DNA from: Actinostola sp. cb2023
Taxonomy: Eukaryota > Cnidaria > Anthozoa > Actiniaria > Actinostolidae
Direction of reading: 5' to 3'
Assembly: GCA_033675265.1 (NCBI GenBank)
Contig: JAUJYZ010001376.1
Coordinates: forward strand, 175,001 to 239,000
DNA: 64,000 nt
The notes beneath the pieces were generated by a model, which worked only from the letters and a program-made list of their open reading frames with translations, was not told where the DNA came from and ran no database searches. Position numbers and translations under genes: made by a program. Shown here one piece after another: positions 38,556 through 51,400 of this stretch (position 1 is the first letter of the stretch; each line of letters starts with the position of its first letter).

Positions 38556-38769
38556 CTCCCCCCCCCCGGGATAAAGTTCAAATGATGTACAGCAAGAATT
38601 TGTCATTCAGTACTGATTGCATAAATGTGTAACTTCTTTCATTCAATCAATGGTTTATTACCAACAACCATCCACTATGTAGCTGAGTAGCTTTTTTTCA
38701 AACATAAATCAGTAGTTTTGTGCCGGTTCATTGGCTACTTCGCTGTTGAGACCTTCAAATTCATCATGT

Positions 38770-38976
38770 TACAGTGCGAATCGAAAAACCGTGGGCACCC
38801 AGAAATAGTTCAGAAATCATTTATCGCGGTTCGTTGAACAATCTGAAACAATTCTCTAACTGCAAGAATATGATTTGTAGTCAGATAAACTTCTTGCAGT
38901 TAGAGAATCGTTTCTGATTGTTCAACGAACAATAAACGATTTCTGCGGGTGCAAACGGGTTTTCGATTCGCACTGT
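38770..38976. mobile_element. Mariner-like MITE, TACAGTGCGAATCG ends
   Basis: TACAGTGCGAATCGAAAA is inverted against TTTTCGATTCGCACTGTA, with TA at the borders as in Tc1/mariner insertions. The centre forms a strong hairpin (ATTCTCTAACTGCAAG against CTTGCAGTTAGAGAAT). Confidence 0.8.
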
Positions 38977-39150
38977 ATAAATTGAACTTGTCAGTTCGTT
39001 CTGTTCCTTGCTTCGAGGGTTTTACTCCAAGTACTCTGGTTTTCCTCCCTCAGTAAAATGAACTAGTGAGATGAGTGTTGGGTGTACTGTAGAGAATATT
39101 AGAATACTAGGAGTGTGAGTGAGTGATCACGAAGAGCTCAGTACTCTCTG

Positions 39151-39305
39151 GGGCGGATCTAGGATTTGAGGTGGGGGGTTCACTCCAGAAGGAAATGTTA
39201 CGCGCACCGATTTTTTGTATTAAAAAAAAATCGTATTATTGAATTGTTCCTGGGCAGCTAGGGGGGTGCACGGGCACCCAATGAACCCCCCCTAAGTCCG
39301 CCACA
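39151..39305. mobile_element. Short MITE, GGGGCGGATCTAGGATTTG ends
   Basis: GGCGGATCTAGGATTTG near 39152 is matched imperfectly by CTAAGTCCGCCAC ending about 39304, with GGGGGGTTCA against TGAACCCCCC inside. Confidence 0.6.
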
Positions 39306-39671
39306 GACTCTGTGGAGAAGTTGCAAAAGGAATTTACTTATTTATTGTTAACGTTGTGTTGAATCTTTTCAGTTTAATAGTGCAATTTATGAGCTAAGAA
39401 ACTACAACAAGATTAACTTGTTTAACTATGTACCTCGTAACTGATTTTTAATTCATGAAGTAACGATCGCCGAAAAGACAAATTATAAAACAAATTATTA
39501 TTTATACACGACTTCAATATATTTAAGAAAAACTTTAAGAAAAACTATAAGTCCATCAATACATGAGCCGTTAATAATACTGAGGGCTTTATGTTTTACG
39601 TTTCTTAATTCTTCAGTTAACGATAAAGAAAACATGGAAATTCAAAAATCTCAATGAAGTTTCCAAGCACT

Positions 39672-39782
39672 CAAACCGTGACTGAAACAGTGACTAATAG
39701 TCAAATTAAAACAAAAGAAAACAATGGAATTAGTGTCTTTGGTTGATATCTGTTTTCACAGGTTAAGTGCCATCACTCTAAC
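39672..39782. mobile_element. AGAGTG-family fragment
   Basis: Shares the TAGTCAAATTAAAACAAAAG block, AATGGAATTAGTGTCT and AAGTGCCATCACTCTAA with the 3083-3510 copy in opposite orientation. Confidence 0.6.
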
Positions 39783-40916
39783 AACTTAGTGCTAAACGAA
39801 ACAATAGAGAACAAAAGACATTGCACAATTTAGCACTATGTTCATAAAATATTAATGAAGAGTTCTTGGTCTACATGTACAAAAGAAGCTATGTGATTAC
39901 GTCTAGTTACATCTTAACACATTCTACATTTTTGAGTAATTTCCACTGCGCCGTGAGATGTTGTAATTATCCTATAGATTACTTTTTTATATTTACTATA
40001 TTCTCTAATTTCTCACCACGTTTTTTCTTATTAAAATATTTTATAAATAACATGGTCTGACCGTTCCAGCGTCATGCCATTGGTTTCATTTGACATGTTT
40101 TGAAAATAAGGTATCAAAAACAGGAGCGATCTTAACTGAAATTAAATATTCCAATTATTTATTTAATAAAACGTTTTCTGGTATAAAATGGCAAAGAAAT
40201 CAGTTCTAGCTAGGTGAAATACCAGCCCGATAATGTGACTAATTGACTGATTACTTATTAAAAAGTTCTAGATTTGTTCCCGTATTATCAAGAGACCATT
40301 ATTATCTCTTGGTATTCGCCATGTCTGAGTGGATGTTCTCAGGGGATTGTGGGGGACTATTAAATGTATCAAGTTTGAAATATGTGAGCCTGTCAAACAA
40401 ATATTTTAGGCAAGAGACAATGGGCCCGGTTGTTTGAAAGGCGATTAGCGCTAATCCAGGATGAAATCTTAAGAAAACTATTGACACTAATACAGGATTA
40501 GCACTAATCACCTTTAGTCTAGGATTAGCACTAATCGCCTCACTTCCATATTTGGTTGGTGACTTGTTTCAACTTTGGTACCGCTTTGTCACGTTCCCTG
40601 TGCTTTTTCGTAAAAACAGTTTGTTTAGATAGACACATAGTTATCTCCTCACTATTCCCTCATCAAAATAAAAATATTTAGACGGAGCATTGAGATTTTC
40701 GGCACCAGTTTCACTCGGTCGTTTCACCACAAGATTCCCGCATTCTAATAATAAAATAAAATAACTGGATGGGTAGGTTGCGCCACGGAACGCACACCCA
40801 AAAAACTTGATATTACATCAGATATACTGCAGATAACTGACCGATAGTTTTCGACCTGAACTGTGATGGTTAGTGTTCTATATTAATGTTGATATTTTTC
40901 TCAACAGAAGCCCAAC
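39783..40916. other. Upstream region of the large vWA/LamG gene
   Basis: Contains a foldback near 40425-40545 with GGCGATTAGCGCTAATCC, AGGATTAGCACTAATCACC and AGGATTAGCACTAATCGCC. The sequence TTTTTCTCAACAG just before the ATG (acceptor at about 40907) suggests an intron in the 5' UTR. Confidence 0.4.
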
Positions 40917-41861
40917 ATGGCTACTTGCAAATTGCTAGGATGCTTACTTATCATAGCAATATTTGTTGAGGGAGAAAACGTTTCCTCAAACGAGAAGAAT
41001 GACACTGATGAAAATCAGAAAAGGCAGTATATAGGTATGTTTTCTAGTTTTATTCTGATCTGGTGAGATATTTCATTCCTGCGTGCATTTGCTGGCTCAC
41101 TATGTGAAAAAGAAAACTGAATCTGAAAGAATTTATTCCTGACGCTCATCAACTAAAATTAATCGGTTATTTATTGCAGCGTATAATTATCCCAATGCTA
41201 ATTATGCTGCCAACCAACAAGCTCCTTGCTGTCCGCAAGGAATGTATTGCCCAGGTATGTTGCAATATCTAGTTAAAAGAGAGGCAGGGGCGTAACGAGG
41301 ACCCAGAAATGGGGGGGGGGGGGGGGGGGAACAAACATCTTTTCCAAATATTTAGGGGGTGCCCCCCGTGCCCCACCCTCCCTACGTTAGTGAAGAGAGG
41401 TAGGGTAGAGAGATAGTGAAGGTACATCTTCAGTGTGCGAGGATTAGAAAAGGATAAGGGATCAGTGGTGGAAGGGGGGAAATATCAATTGTTAGGTCTA
41501 TATGTGATAATTTACTTGAAAAAGAAAGGAAAGCGATGCAATAGACTGAGATGCAATTCAAGAACTGCGAAAATCAGTCGATATTGAAGAGTCCAGGATA
41601 AAGAAAGGCTTTATTATAATTAAGAGAGGTGTAAGCACGAATAAATACCTTACAAATTTTACTATTTTCAACCAATAGATCGACCGCCCTGTAGCCCAGT
41701 CTTGGAGACTCAGCGTGCACCGGTCATCAGTCAGGGTATTACCCGTCAACAAGTAGCGGGAACATTTCCTCCTCCGCCGACGTTTCAGCAAGCTCCACCT
41801 GTGCTGGAGGCAGATGATTTGCCGCCAAACAGGAATGAGGTTTACGACGTCGACGATCAGA
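40917..41861 (+). CDS. Gene C exons 1-3: signal peptide and Cys/Pro-rich N-terminus
   Basis: Exon 1 encodes MATCKLLGCLLIIAIFVEGE, a signal peptide, followed by an acidic Asn-rich stretch and ENQKRQYI, which has a dibasic KR that could be a processing site. Exon 2 (41180-41254) encodes YNYPNANYAANQQ then APCCPQGMYCP. Exon 3 (41679-41861) encodes RPPCSPVLETQ, Pro/Gln-rich sequence and an acidic end (NEVYDVDDQ). All joins are phase 1. No domain name is recognised for exons 2-3. Confidence 0.75.
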
Positions 41862-44800
41862 GTACGTAAAAATCCAATAAATCGTTCAATTGTTTTGGTA
41901 GATACGCCAATAGAAGATCACATTTATTGACTCTGTTTGTCTGTGTTTAGAATTCAAAAGCGTTGGTTGTTGGCGTGATACTTGGAATCGCGCCATCCCA
42001 TCACTCGAGGGAAAGTCTCCGTATTTGATGGAACCCGACTACAAGGCGAGGTCCAACGCCCTCATGAAGTGCGCCAAGGCGGCAAAGTCACTGAATGTGA
42101 AAGATGTTCGCCATTCAAAATGGCGGTCAGTGCTTCGGTAGCAACGATGCTGAAAACACGTTCAGGAAATATGGAATGAGCGTCACTTGCCGCGGTAAGT
42201 ATTTAAAATTTAATAATTAGTTACATGTTGTAATTATATATCAGATTAGAAGCCTTGGTATGTATCAGATAATTCCTTGGAGAAGTGTTCTTGTTCTTGT
42301 GTTTTCCCCAATTTATTAATTTGTCTCTACTCTCCTTTTCTTCTGTAATCGTTTCTGTCAGTTGTTTAACAACGTTATACTGATCTCTCTATTGTGATAA
42401 TATAGGCGATGGTGAAGGTGGACCTTGGGGGAATGAAGTTTATACGTGAGTATGCCGACAGCCGTCTATAAAGTCAAACAAGAACGACCGTGCATTAGTA
42501 TTAAATCTACTATCATTATATTCTAATTACATGCTTTATTAACCTTTGTCTTTTCCTTTAGTTTCCTCTCCGAATCACCGCCTAAAGACGATTCTGCTGA
42601 ACCAGGAAAGCTGAACGCTACTGTTGTTGATCAACGTGATGTGATGGAACCAACGGTTTCTGAACCCTCAGTAGATTCAGTCGCTCCAGTTGATTTGGCT
42701 CTCGGTAAACAAGCCTCGGTGGATATAAGAGATACTGGCAGTGAAACGGCTCCAACCCAAGGTCCGTTAGTCTCCATTGATATTGATGGGCCAAAGCAGA
42801 ACGACTCTATGGAACAAATCAGGGAAGAAAAGCCATCCAACATTAGCGTGGTTGATGCAACAGTCGACCCTGCAAACGAGACACAAGACGAGGAGAACAA
42901 AGAGAAGGTCGAAGTCCACATGGAGGATACGCCCACTAGTTCCTCTAGTGCTCCCCAAACAGACGCAGAAAAGAATAGCACAATCGATCACGAAGAGCAA
43001 AAAGAAACTGAGTTTTTGAATGCTCTAGAGCCAAAGGAAAAGAAGTTTGATAACGAAACTGACGAACTTCCGCGAAAAGCTGAAATCTATCCACAACAAA
43101 GCGCTACGAAAAAGAGCATTGATCCCGTCAATGATGATAAAACAGCCAGTAGTAGCAAGCGACATCACTTGGGTGAGACCGCTCACCAAGATGCTCCAAT
43201 AGATCCCATCCACAACATAGATGTGGCCCAAGATTTAGCTGCATTGGCTGAGAAATCCGCAGACATCGTCGTATCCAATGCTCCTCCCGTTAAAGTAGCT
43301 CCAAGCCACAGCGACAGTCATCACAATATGTCGATTGACGCAATTGATAGTATAGAGCAAAGAGCCGTCAAGAGCGCTACAAGTCACCCCGTCAAACTTC
43401 CAGGCCCAGAAATGCAGGACCGGCACATTCCTCGTGAAATTCACAGTCATGATTCCTTGGCAGAGGTAGAAGGTACACTAGACCAACCAGCTAAGCCAGT
43501 TCGACTAGATACAAGTCCAGTAAGAAGGCCTAGGCCACTGTTAGTGCTAAGACCGCCACCTCGCTTCTGCCCTCCTTGTCGTAAGTACCTTGACTTCATT
43601 TTTAGATTTTGAACATAAATTATATGTTTGACAGTTATTCTTTTAAATATTTAGTATCAATATATCAGTTGAGAACTACACCGTACCTATTTCAAAAATC
43701 GTTGACAACGGGCGATCTGAAAATGATGATCTGAGATCAACATGACGAATTATGGGAAACTGAGGGTCTTTCGTTATACTGAACATGCGAAATTCATTCA
43801 TTTGACCTCAAGTTTGGAATCACGCTTGGTGTTCGAACGAAATATGGTCCGAGGTTGACGTGAATTTAAAAGTTTCAGATCATCCAATATCAATCAGATC
43901 AACCGCGTTGTCAACGTTTTTTGAAATAGGTGTATTAGTTTATGAAAGTAAGATATGGTTTGTGATTTGTGTATAATAATTTAAAAAAATGTTGGAAACT
44001 TATTAAAAATATATATAAGCTTATATCCAAAGATGAAAAATTATCGTAAAGTTGGAATAAGAAGGTGAAAATCGCACGGGAATTAAGGCTTATTAATTTC
44101 GCGAGAATCAAAACAACAGTGTCACGGATTTATCGCGACTCTCTCCTTTGCGTTACCACAAAGGAAACGACTGCTGTCAAACCACAGGTAGCCCAAGCTC
44201 TTGTTGAGAGAGAATACAGAGAATGTATCAGTATGTGAAATTGAAATCGTAAAATTTTCGAAATAAATGGCAATATTTGTCTTCGTTTACCTGTGTATTC
44301 GTGTTTTATTGTAGTATTTGAATGTTTCCTGGTGATTTGGTGGTGTTTTTAGGTGACTTTTATTCCCACCTGCAATATTTGTCTTCATTTCATGTAATAC
44401 CTGTCCCTGTGTATTCGTGTTTTATTGTATATATTTGATTTGTATATATTTGATTTGGTGGTGTTTTTAGGTGACTTTTATAAAATCACCTAAAACACCA
44501 AATCACCAGGAAACATTCAAATATACAATAAAACACGAATACACAGGTAAACGAAGACAAATATTGCCAGTTTATTTCGAAAATTTTACGATTTCAATTT
44601 CACATACATATATTCTCTGTATTCTCTCTCAACAAGAGCTTGGGCTACCTGTGGTCAAACCTGCGCGCACGCGTCGAGAGCCTCGTTTTCAGACTATTTA
44701 TGGCGGGAAAATTGGGGACCGAAAATTGGCTTCGCTAAAATGATAACAATATCGTTTAATTTACAAGCATTTTTATCGTAACTAGGTAAGAATATAAAAC

Positions 44801-47800
44801 TCTGTTCGTTTTTATCCTTGCTTTGGCAGTAAATGTTGACAAATTTCTGCCGGGGTTTTCACGATTTGAGGTGCAGTAACATGTACATCGTAAACAACAA
44901 AGGCAACAGACAACCAAAGCTAAAACAGACCGGCATATAGAAAGTTTCAAACTGCGCTTTTATCGTGTTGACTTCGTGAATGCTACCCATTGTATCTAAA
45001 CTCAGACATGATAGAGTGGTAAACCCGTGAAATACACTTTAGCGTATTTAGCACTACTTCACTCTAATTCTTTTGTTTTCTATTGTGTTTATCTGACTAT
45101 TACACTCTATTAGTACACTTTGTTTCATGGGTTAATGAAAACCACTCTACAGTACTACTATACTTTCAGTGACATGTATTGACTTGTGTCTATATGATAG
45201 TGTCAGTGATTAATGTTTTGTTTTCCTTCCACAGCAATTGTTAAACCCACATCACCAGCAGGTAAGACATTTCTTTCTTTGACACAGATTAATAAACTTG
45301 AATGGAAAATGTGCAAAAACTTTAATATTTTAAAAAGCTATCTCACCAAGTCTACAAGGGCAATCTTCGATTTTTATTTTTGAAGTATAATACATTTTTT
45401 TACATATGGGCAAATGTAGTAATTGCATATATCTACACCCAATAGCATGCCGTGCACCCTTGGATATTGTCTTCCTGGTGGATGGCTCAAGAAGCATCGA
45501 ACGACATGGTGTTGGCAACTTCCGCAGAGAGATTACCATGATGAAACACATTACTGCTGGTTTCCTGGTGTCCAGGACATATACCCGCGTGTCATTGGTC
45601 ATCTATGGAACAAATGCTAGAGTTTTTTGGTCTGACTAGTTATCGCAACAATGGTGCACTTTTTAATGCACTGGGAAGACCAATTAGAAACCCACAATCT
45701 GGATCAAGGACTGGCAAAGCTCTGTATACAGCTGGAAGGATATTTTCTAGGTAAGTATTAATAAGCTTTTAAAGGGCGACTCTGATGAAAATTGTTGGAA
45801 ATTGAATTTAGCTGAAACTTCATTGAATAATTCTTCAAGGGTGCAATAATCACTAGTTAAAATCTTTTTTCGATATTACAGAGGGAAGTACTATATTTTT
45901 ATGAATCTTTAGAGGTGTCAGTGACGTCATCTACTCAACCCAACATTCAGCTCCATACATTTCTTTGTATTTTTTGAATCAAAATATATCAATGTTTTGT
46001 TCAGATAACAGCTCTGAATTGAAGACAACTGGTCAGACAATCAATCCTAAGCACAAATAATGTAAGAAAACTAATTCACCCAAACTTTTAGCTTCATAGA
46101 AATAAAATAATTCAAGAAACTAATTACAAAGAAATATATGGAGCGAAGCCGTGTTGATTGTTTGGGTTGAGTAGATGACGTCACTGACACTTCTAAAGAT
46201 TCATAAAAATGTAATACTTCCCTTACGAATTTTGAGAAACCACTTTAACCAGTAATTGTATGGCTCTTTGAGATTATTTCAGTGAAGTTTCAGCTAAATT
46301 AAATTGCGAACGATATTCATCAGAGTCCCCCTTTAAAAATACAAAGTGAACTGTATTCTCAATATATTTGACAACTTTTTTGAGAATGACTACACTATGT
46401 TATATATGTGTAGTTATTTTTATATTGATTCTAGTGGAATTTATTTTTGTGCCTGGTATATATACACTTATTATATAGACATATAGACAACCACTGGATA
46501 TGAGCAAGTGTGTGCTCTGATTGGCTACTCTACTAGTAGGCTATCAGCTCATATACCACGAGTAGAGAAAATTGGAGATTTTCAACAATGACAAACCGGT
46601 TTTGCCAAACTAAAGCTAAAAATAAATGTTATATTTCTCACAATCCAGTGGTTGTCTATATAATAAAACAATTGTTCCACCCAAAATCATCGTACATGGC
46701 TGATAGCTCATGTTAGACTCGATTTCGTGGAATAATTGTTAAATATTTACCTATCTAATAATTGGACTTTCTTACCTACTTTCACCATTTACTTAAACCT
46801 GTTACATCTTCACATTCCCAATTCTAACATATAGTGTTATTACCTGCCTTATCACATAGGAATCGTCGTAGAAGCCGAAGCACCAGGGTTGTTGTTCTCA
46901 TGACTGATGGTCGGTCTGAGGATGATGTATCAAGACCAGCAAAGATGTTGAAGGCACAAGGTGTTAAGATATTCTGTATTGCTATTGGTCGCTACATCAA
47001 TGGAAAACAACTGGATACTATTGCTTCAATGCCACGTAGAACACACATTTTCACAGGCGACTGGCGTCACTTACAACTTATTATAAATCCAGTGAGAGAT
47101 GCAATTTGTCTTGGTAAGTTCATATCTATAATTATTTTGAAAAATAGTATTGGTGGTGTAACCCAGTAAAAAGAATAGTCAATACACTGAATCGAAATAT
47201 GGCGACCAATTTGAATAACTATTGTTCCTGACTGACCAACCTCTCATTCATGTGAAAACGCTTTTGTGTTTCCACGTGAACACGAGGTTGGTCAGTCAAA
47301 GAACGTACAATACTGTAGTTATTCAAATTGGTCGCCATATTTCGATTCGGTGTATAGCAATAGTAAACCTACATGTATAGAATTTATAGAATTTATAGTG
47401 TTATTGTGTTTAGATGCATACAATATAATTGAATGAAATGTGTTGTTTAAATATAATAACTCCATGACTATATATCTGTCCATGTTTTACATTCTACCTG
47501 TAGTCCTGGATGTTTTGGTGATATGACATGCCACTCCTGAATTATATTTAATTTAAATTAAATTAAATTTTGTTTCATTGATCCTTCTCAAAGTTGTCTT
47601 GCTGTCAAGTAATGTCTTTTTTTCTTGTTCACTTACAGGAAGTGGAGGAGCCTTGATTCCTGCAATACACAGAATATGTTTGTGTCCAATAACAGGTAAA
47701 TATCGTATACGGTATATATAATGTCAGTAAAGTTTTAGTCAAACATTTAACTAGAAAAACAAATATAATGTGCAAGAGTTAAATATTAGTTGTTCAATTG

Positions 47801-47899
47801 TTTGTTCTTTTATTTTTTGTTTGTTTGTTTGTTTGTTAAATTCATTGAGTCATTCATTTCTTTTTTTCTATTTTCCATTCTTTCTTTCTTTGGATGTCT

Positions 47900-47996
<97 letters not shown>

Positions 47997-48235
47997 CTTT
48001 AATTTTTGTCTCTCATTCATTCATTCATTCATTCATTCATTTATTAAAAAGTCATTCATTTTTTTTTTTTTTTCTTTCTCTCTCTCTCTCTCTCTGTCTT
48101 TCTTTCTTTCTTACATTCGTTCATTCGTTCATTCATTATTATTATTTTTTCTTCTTTTCTTCCCCTGTCTGTCTTTCTTCTTTTCTTTCTTACATTCTTT
48201 CTTTTTTTCTTCTATTTTTCTTTTTTCTCTCTTTC

Positions 48236-48278
<43 letters not shown>

Positions 48279-48383
48279 TTCTTTCTTTCTTTCTTTCTTA
48301 CATTGATCTCATTTTTTCATGTTTTTTTTCCTCTTCCATTCTTAATTTATTCTTTAATCTATCAATGTATTTATGGCTCTGTT

Positions 48384-48415
<32 letters not shown>

Positions 48416-51400
48416 TAGTTGTTTCATAGTTCATTTTTTCATTCATTCATTCTCATTCATTCATTCATTCATTCATTCATTCATTCATTCATTCATTCAT
48501 TCATTCATTCATTCATTTATTCATTCATTCATTCATTCTTTATTTGTTTGTTCTATTCATTTCTATTTTAGGTCCAACATTTAAACCTCCAATTACAAAG
48601 CCAACAAGGAGGCCAGGTACATGTGATTATACATTCCTTTCTTGTATCTTTTCTTTTCTTATAGTTACTGAATATCTTTTCCTCAAATAATTTCACAGTT
48701 TTTCCCACGTGTCTTGGCCATCTACCCACTCAGCAAGAAAACCAAAGGTCGTGACATTACCTACCCAACTAACCCCCCTGGAGTACCACATAATGTACGA
48801 CCAGCACCAGGCCCCGACGGTCTTCCTGATGGTTCAACGTACTTCTATGGAAAACGTACCAGCTATATCGAATTCCCAAACCATGGTCGATTGGATGCCA
48901 CGTACTCCGTTACTATAGTTGCTTGGATATACCCTCAAGGGTCTGGTCCTATTTTCCACTACAGCCCTGGCGGTGTACGTTTCTGGGTGATCGGACGTAA
49001 CAGGCTCCAGGTCACCTTTATGAGCCGAAGTGGTCGCTCTACCACGCCCTTGATCGCTAAAACACTTACACCTAATCGATGGAACTACGTTGCAGTTACA
49101 TATGATAATAAATCAGGACTTGCTACCCTATGGAAAGACTCTATACCTATCTTCTCGAGAAATATTGGTAGACTCCGCTTGGCAACTAATCGCCCAGTAA
49201 GGATGGGATCTTTGAAGCGTGATATGAGGTACTTCCGTGGAAGAGTTTCCTGTGTACAGGTTTACAGTGTTGCATTGAGAGGACCAGAAATCAAAGCTGT
49301 GAGAAGGATTTGCTTCAGAAGCAGTAAGTCTTTTTTTTTGCCATACATTTTCTCTCTAACCGAACTCTTATTGAATATCATTATTTTTCTTCGTTTTTAA
49401 GGACCTACTGGCAAGCCTACAACAAGACGACCTCGTAAGTACTGTGGTGATTAACCACTGACTACAGCCATTTATCACTAGAACCTCATATGAAACTTTC
49501 TGTAATACTTGCTTATTGTATTATTAGGTGTACCCTATATAATACTTACTAAATGTATCACTGCATTATACACTAGGTGAGCGCCTCCCACCTGCAGTCG
49601 CCTTCTACCCTCTTACCTCGGTCTACAGGGGCGTTGACGTCAGCAGAAGCAAGAATCCACCCGGTATCCTTGGTAACGTCAGTCCTGCTCCAGGACCTAA
49701 CGGCAGGCCGGGCTACTCTTACCGTTTCTATGGCAACAGTAGAAGCTATATTCACTTTCCAAACCATGGAAAACTGGACACGAGAAAATCCATCACTCTT
49801 CTGGCATGGGTAAACCCTGAAGGCTCAACAGGACCTATTTTCAACTACGACCCACGTGGTTGGGGTGTTCATTTCTGGGTCATTCGTTCTAATACCCTGT
49901 TTGTCCGGTTTGTGACACGTCGAAAACGCATGACCACACAGCTTGTGAGCGCTAAACTCCGACCCAAATCCTGGAACTTCGTCGGTGCTTCGTACCATCA
50001 TCGTACTGGCATCGCTAAGCTGTTCGTGGACGCTGTTCAGGTTTACCAACGAAGAATTGGTAGAATAAGCCTAGCTACAAACAAGCCGTCCAGAATGGGA
50101 GCGCGTATTGGTGACAAAAGGTATTTCCGTGGACGAATCACTTGTATGCAAGTCTATAACAAGGCTTTGACTGTTGGACAAATTCGACAAGCAAGGAGGC
50201 TTTGCTTCAAAGGTATTTATAATCTATTATATAGCGCGTAATCATCAGTTTGTTTTTATAATAATATGTGGCTGTTCCGCCAATATGAATTAATTTTACA
50301 CTTTATCTGTCAAAAGTTATATATATTTTTTTTATACTGGAGTGCATTTTTGGAAGTTTCTAAATCTTTTGTAAGGTGTTGTAAGGTGTTTTTGCCTTTT
50401 AAAACTGAGTTGTTGGGGATGGCAAAGTACACATTTTCACACATTTTTTTATTATACTAGTTGTTGAGCACCACCTGCGGTTGCGACCTCTCGTACGCGA
50501 CCACCTCCTAAGCGATCGGTTTTCCAAAATACCAAATGTTCAGTTCCAAGTCAAATCACTATAGTCGGAACCTCTCGTAAGCGACCACAAAGCTTGATAT
50601 TTTGGGTGGTCGCTTACGGGAGGTTCAGTCGACTGTATTTCCAATAGTCAGTGTTGGTTTGTAACCATCGTTTTAAATAAGGTTGTTGTTGTTATTATTT
50701 CAGCCTGGCCTACTCCTGGACCTACCGCAGGTACTTGATTATTATTTTTTCCATATTTTGTATTTTTTTAAATTTTGTTATATATATATTTTGCTTATCT
50801 AAAGTGGAGCATATATCGACCTTTTTTCTCTTTTCATTTTTTATCAGGACCAACAAGACCAGTTCGTAAGTATACCCTGCTTTCATAAAGTTGGTACATA
50901 CTTTGTTTAGATGCTCAATTGCATTGTTTTTGTTTTCGTAGCTTCACCTCCCGCCATGGGTATATACCCATTGAACGGCATATTCCAAGGACGCGACCTT
51001 GGTCGCTACAAGAACCCCAATGCTCGTATCTATAACGCAGAATCATCATCCGGCCCCGATGGCCTGCCCGCAGGGTCCTTCAAAGTACGCGGTCTTCCAC
51101 ACAGCTATATCAAATATGTCGGTAGACTGGACACTATTAATGCAATAACAGTCGCTTTCTGGTTGAAACCTGAAAGTAGTGGTCCAGTGTTTGTCTACAA
51201 ACGCGATGGTTCTGGCTTTGCAATAGAGATGCTTTCCAGTAGCGTCTTAAATGTACGCTTTGTATCTCGTAGAGGTAAAGTCGTCAAACGGTTAATAAGT
51301 CGACGCATTCTATCTAAACGATGGAATTATATCGGTGTGACATATAGCCGAAAGACTGGTTATGGAACAATCTGGAAGGATTCAGTGCCCGTTGCGCAGA

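Noticed and set aside
42641..43450. Minus-strand ORFs opposite the acidic exon
   Set aside because: Shadows of the plus-strand exon, which fits splice phases on both sides.
47770..48418. 178-codon Leu/Ser/Phe-rich ORFs
   Set aside because: Pure translation of CT, TTTC and ATTC microsatellites inside an intron.
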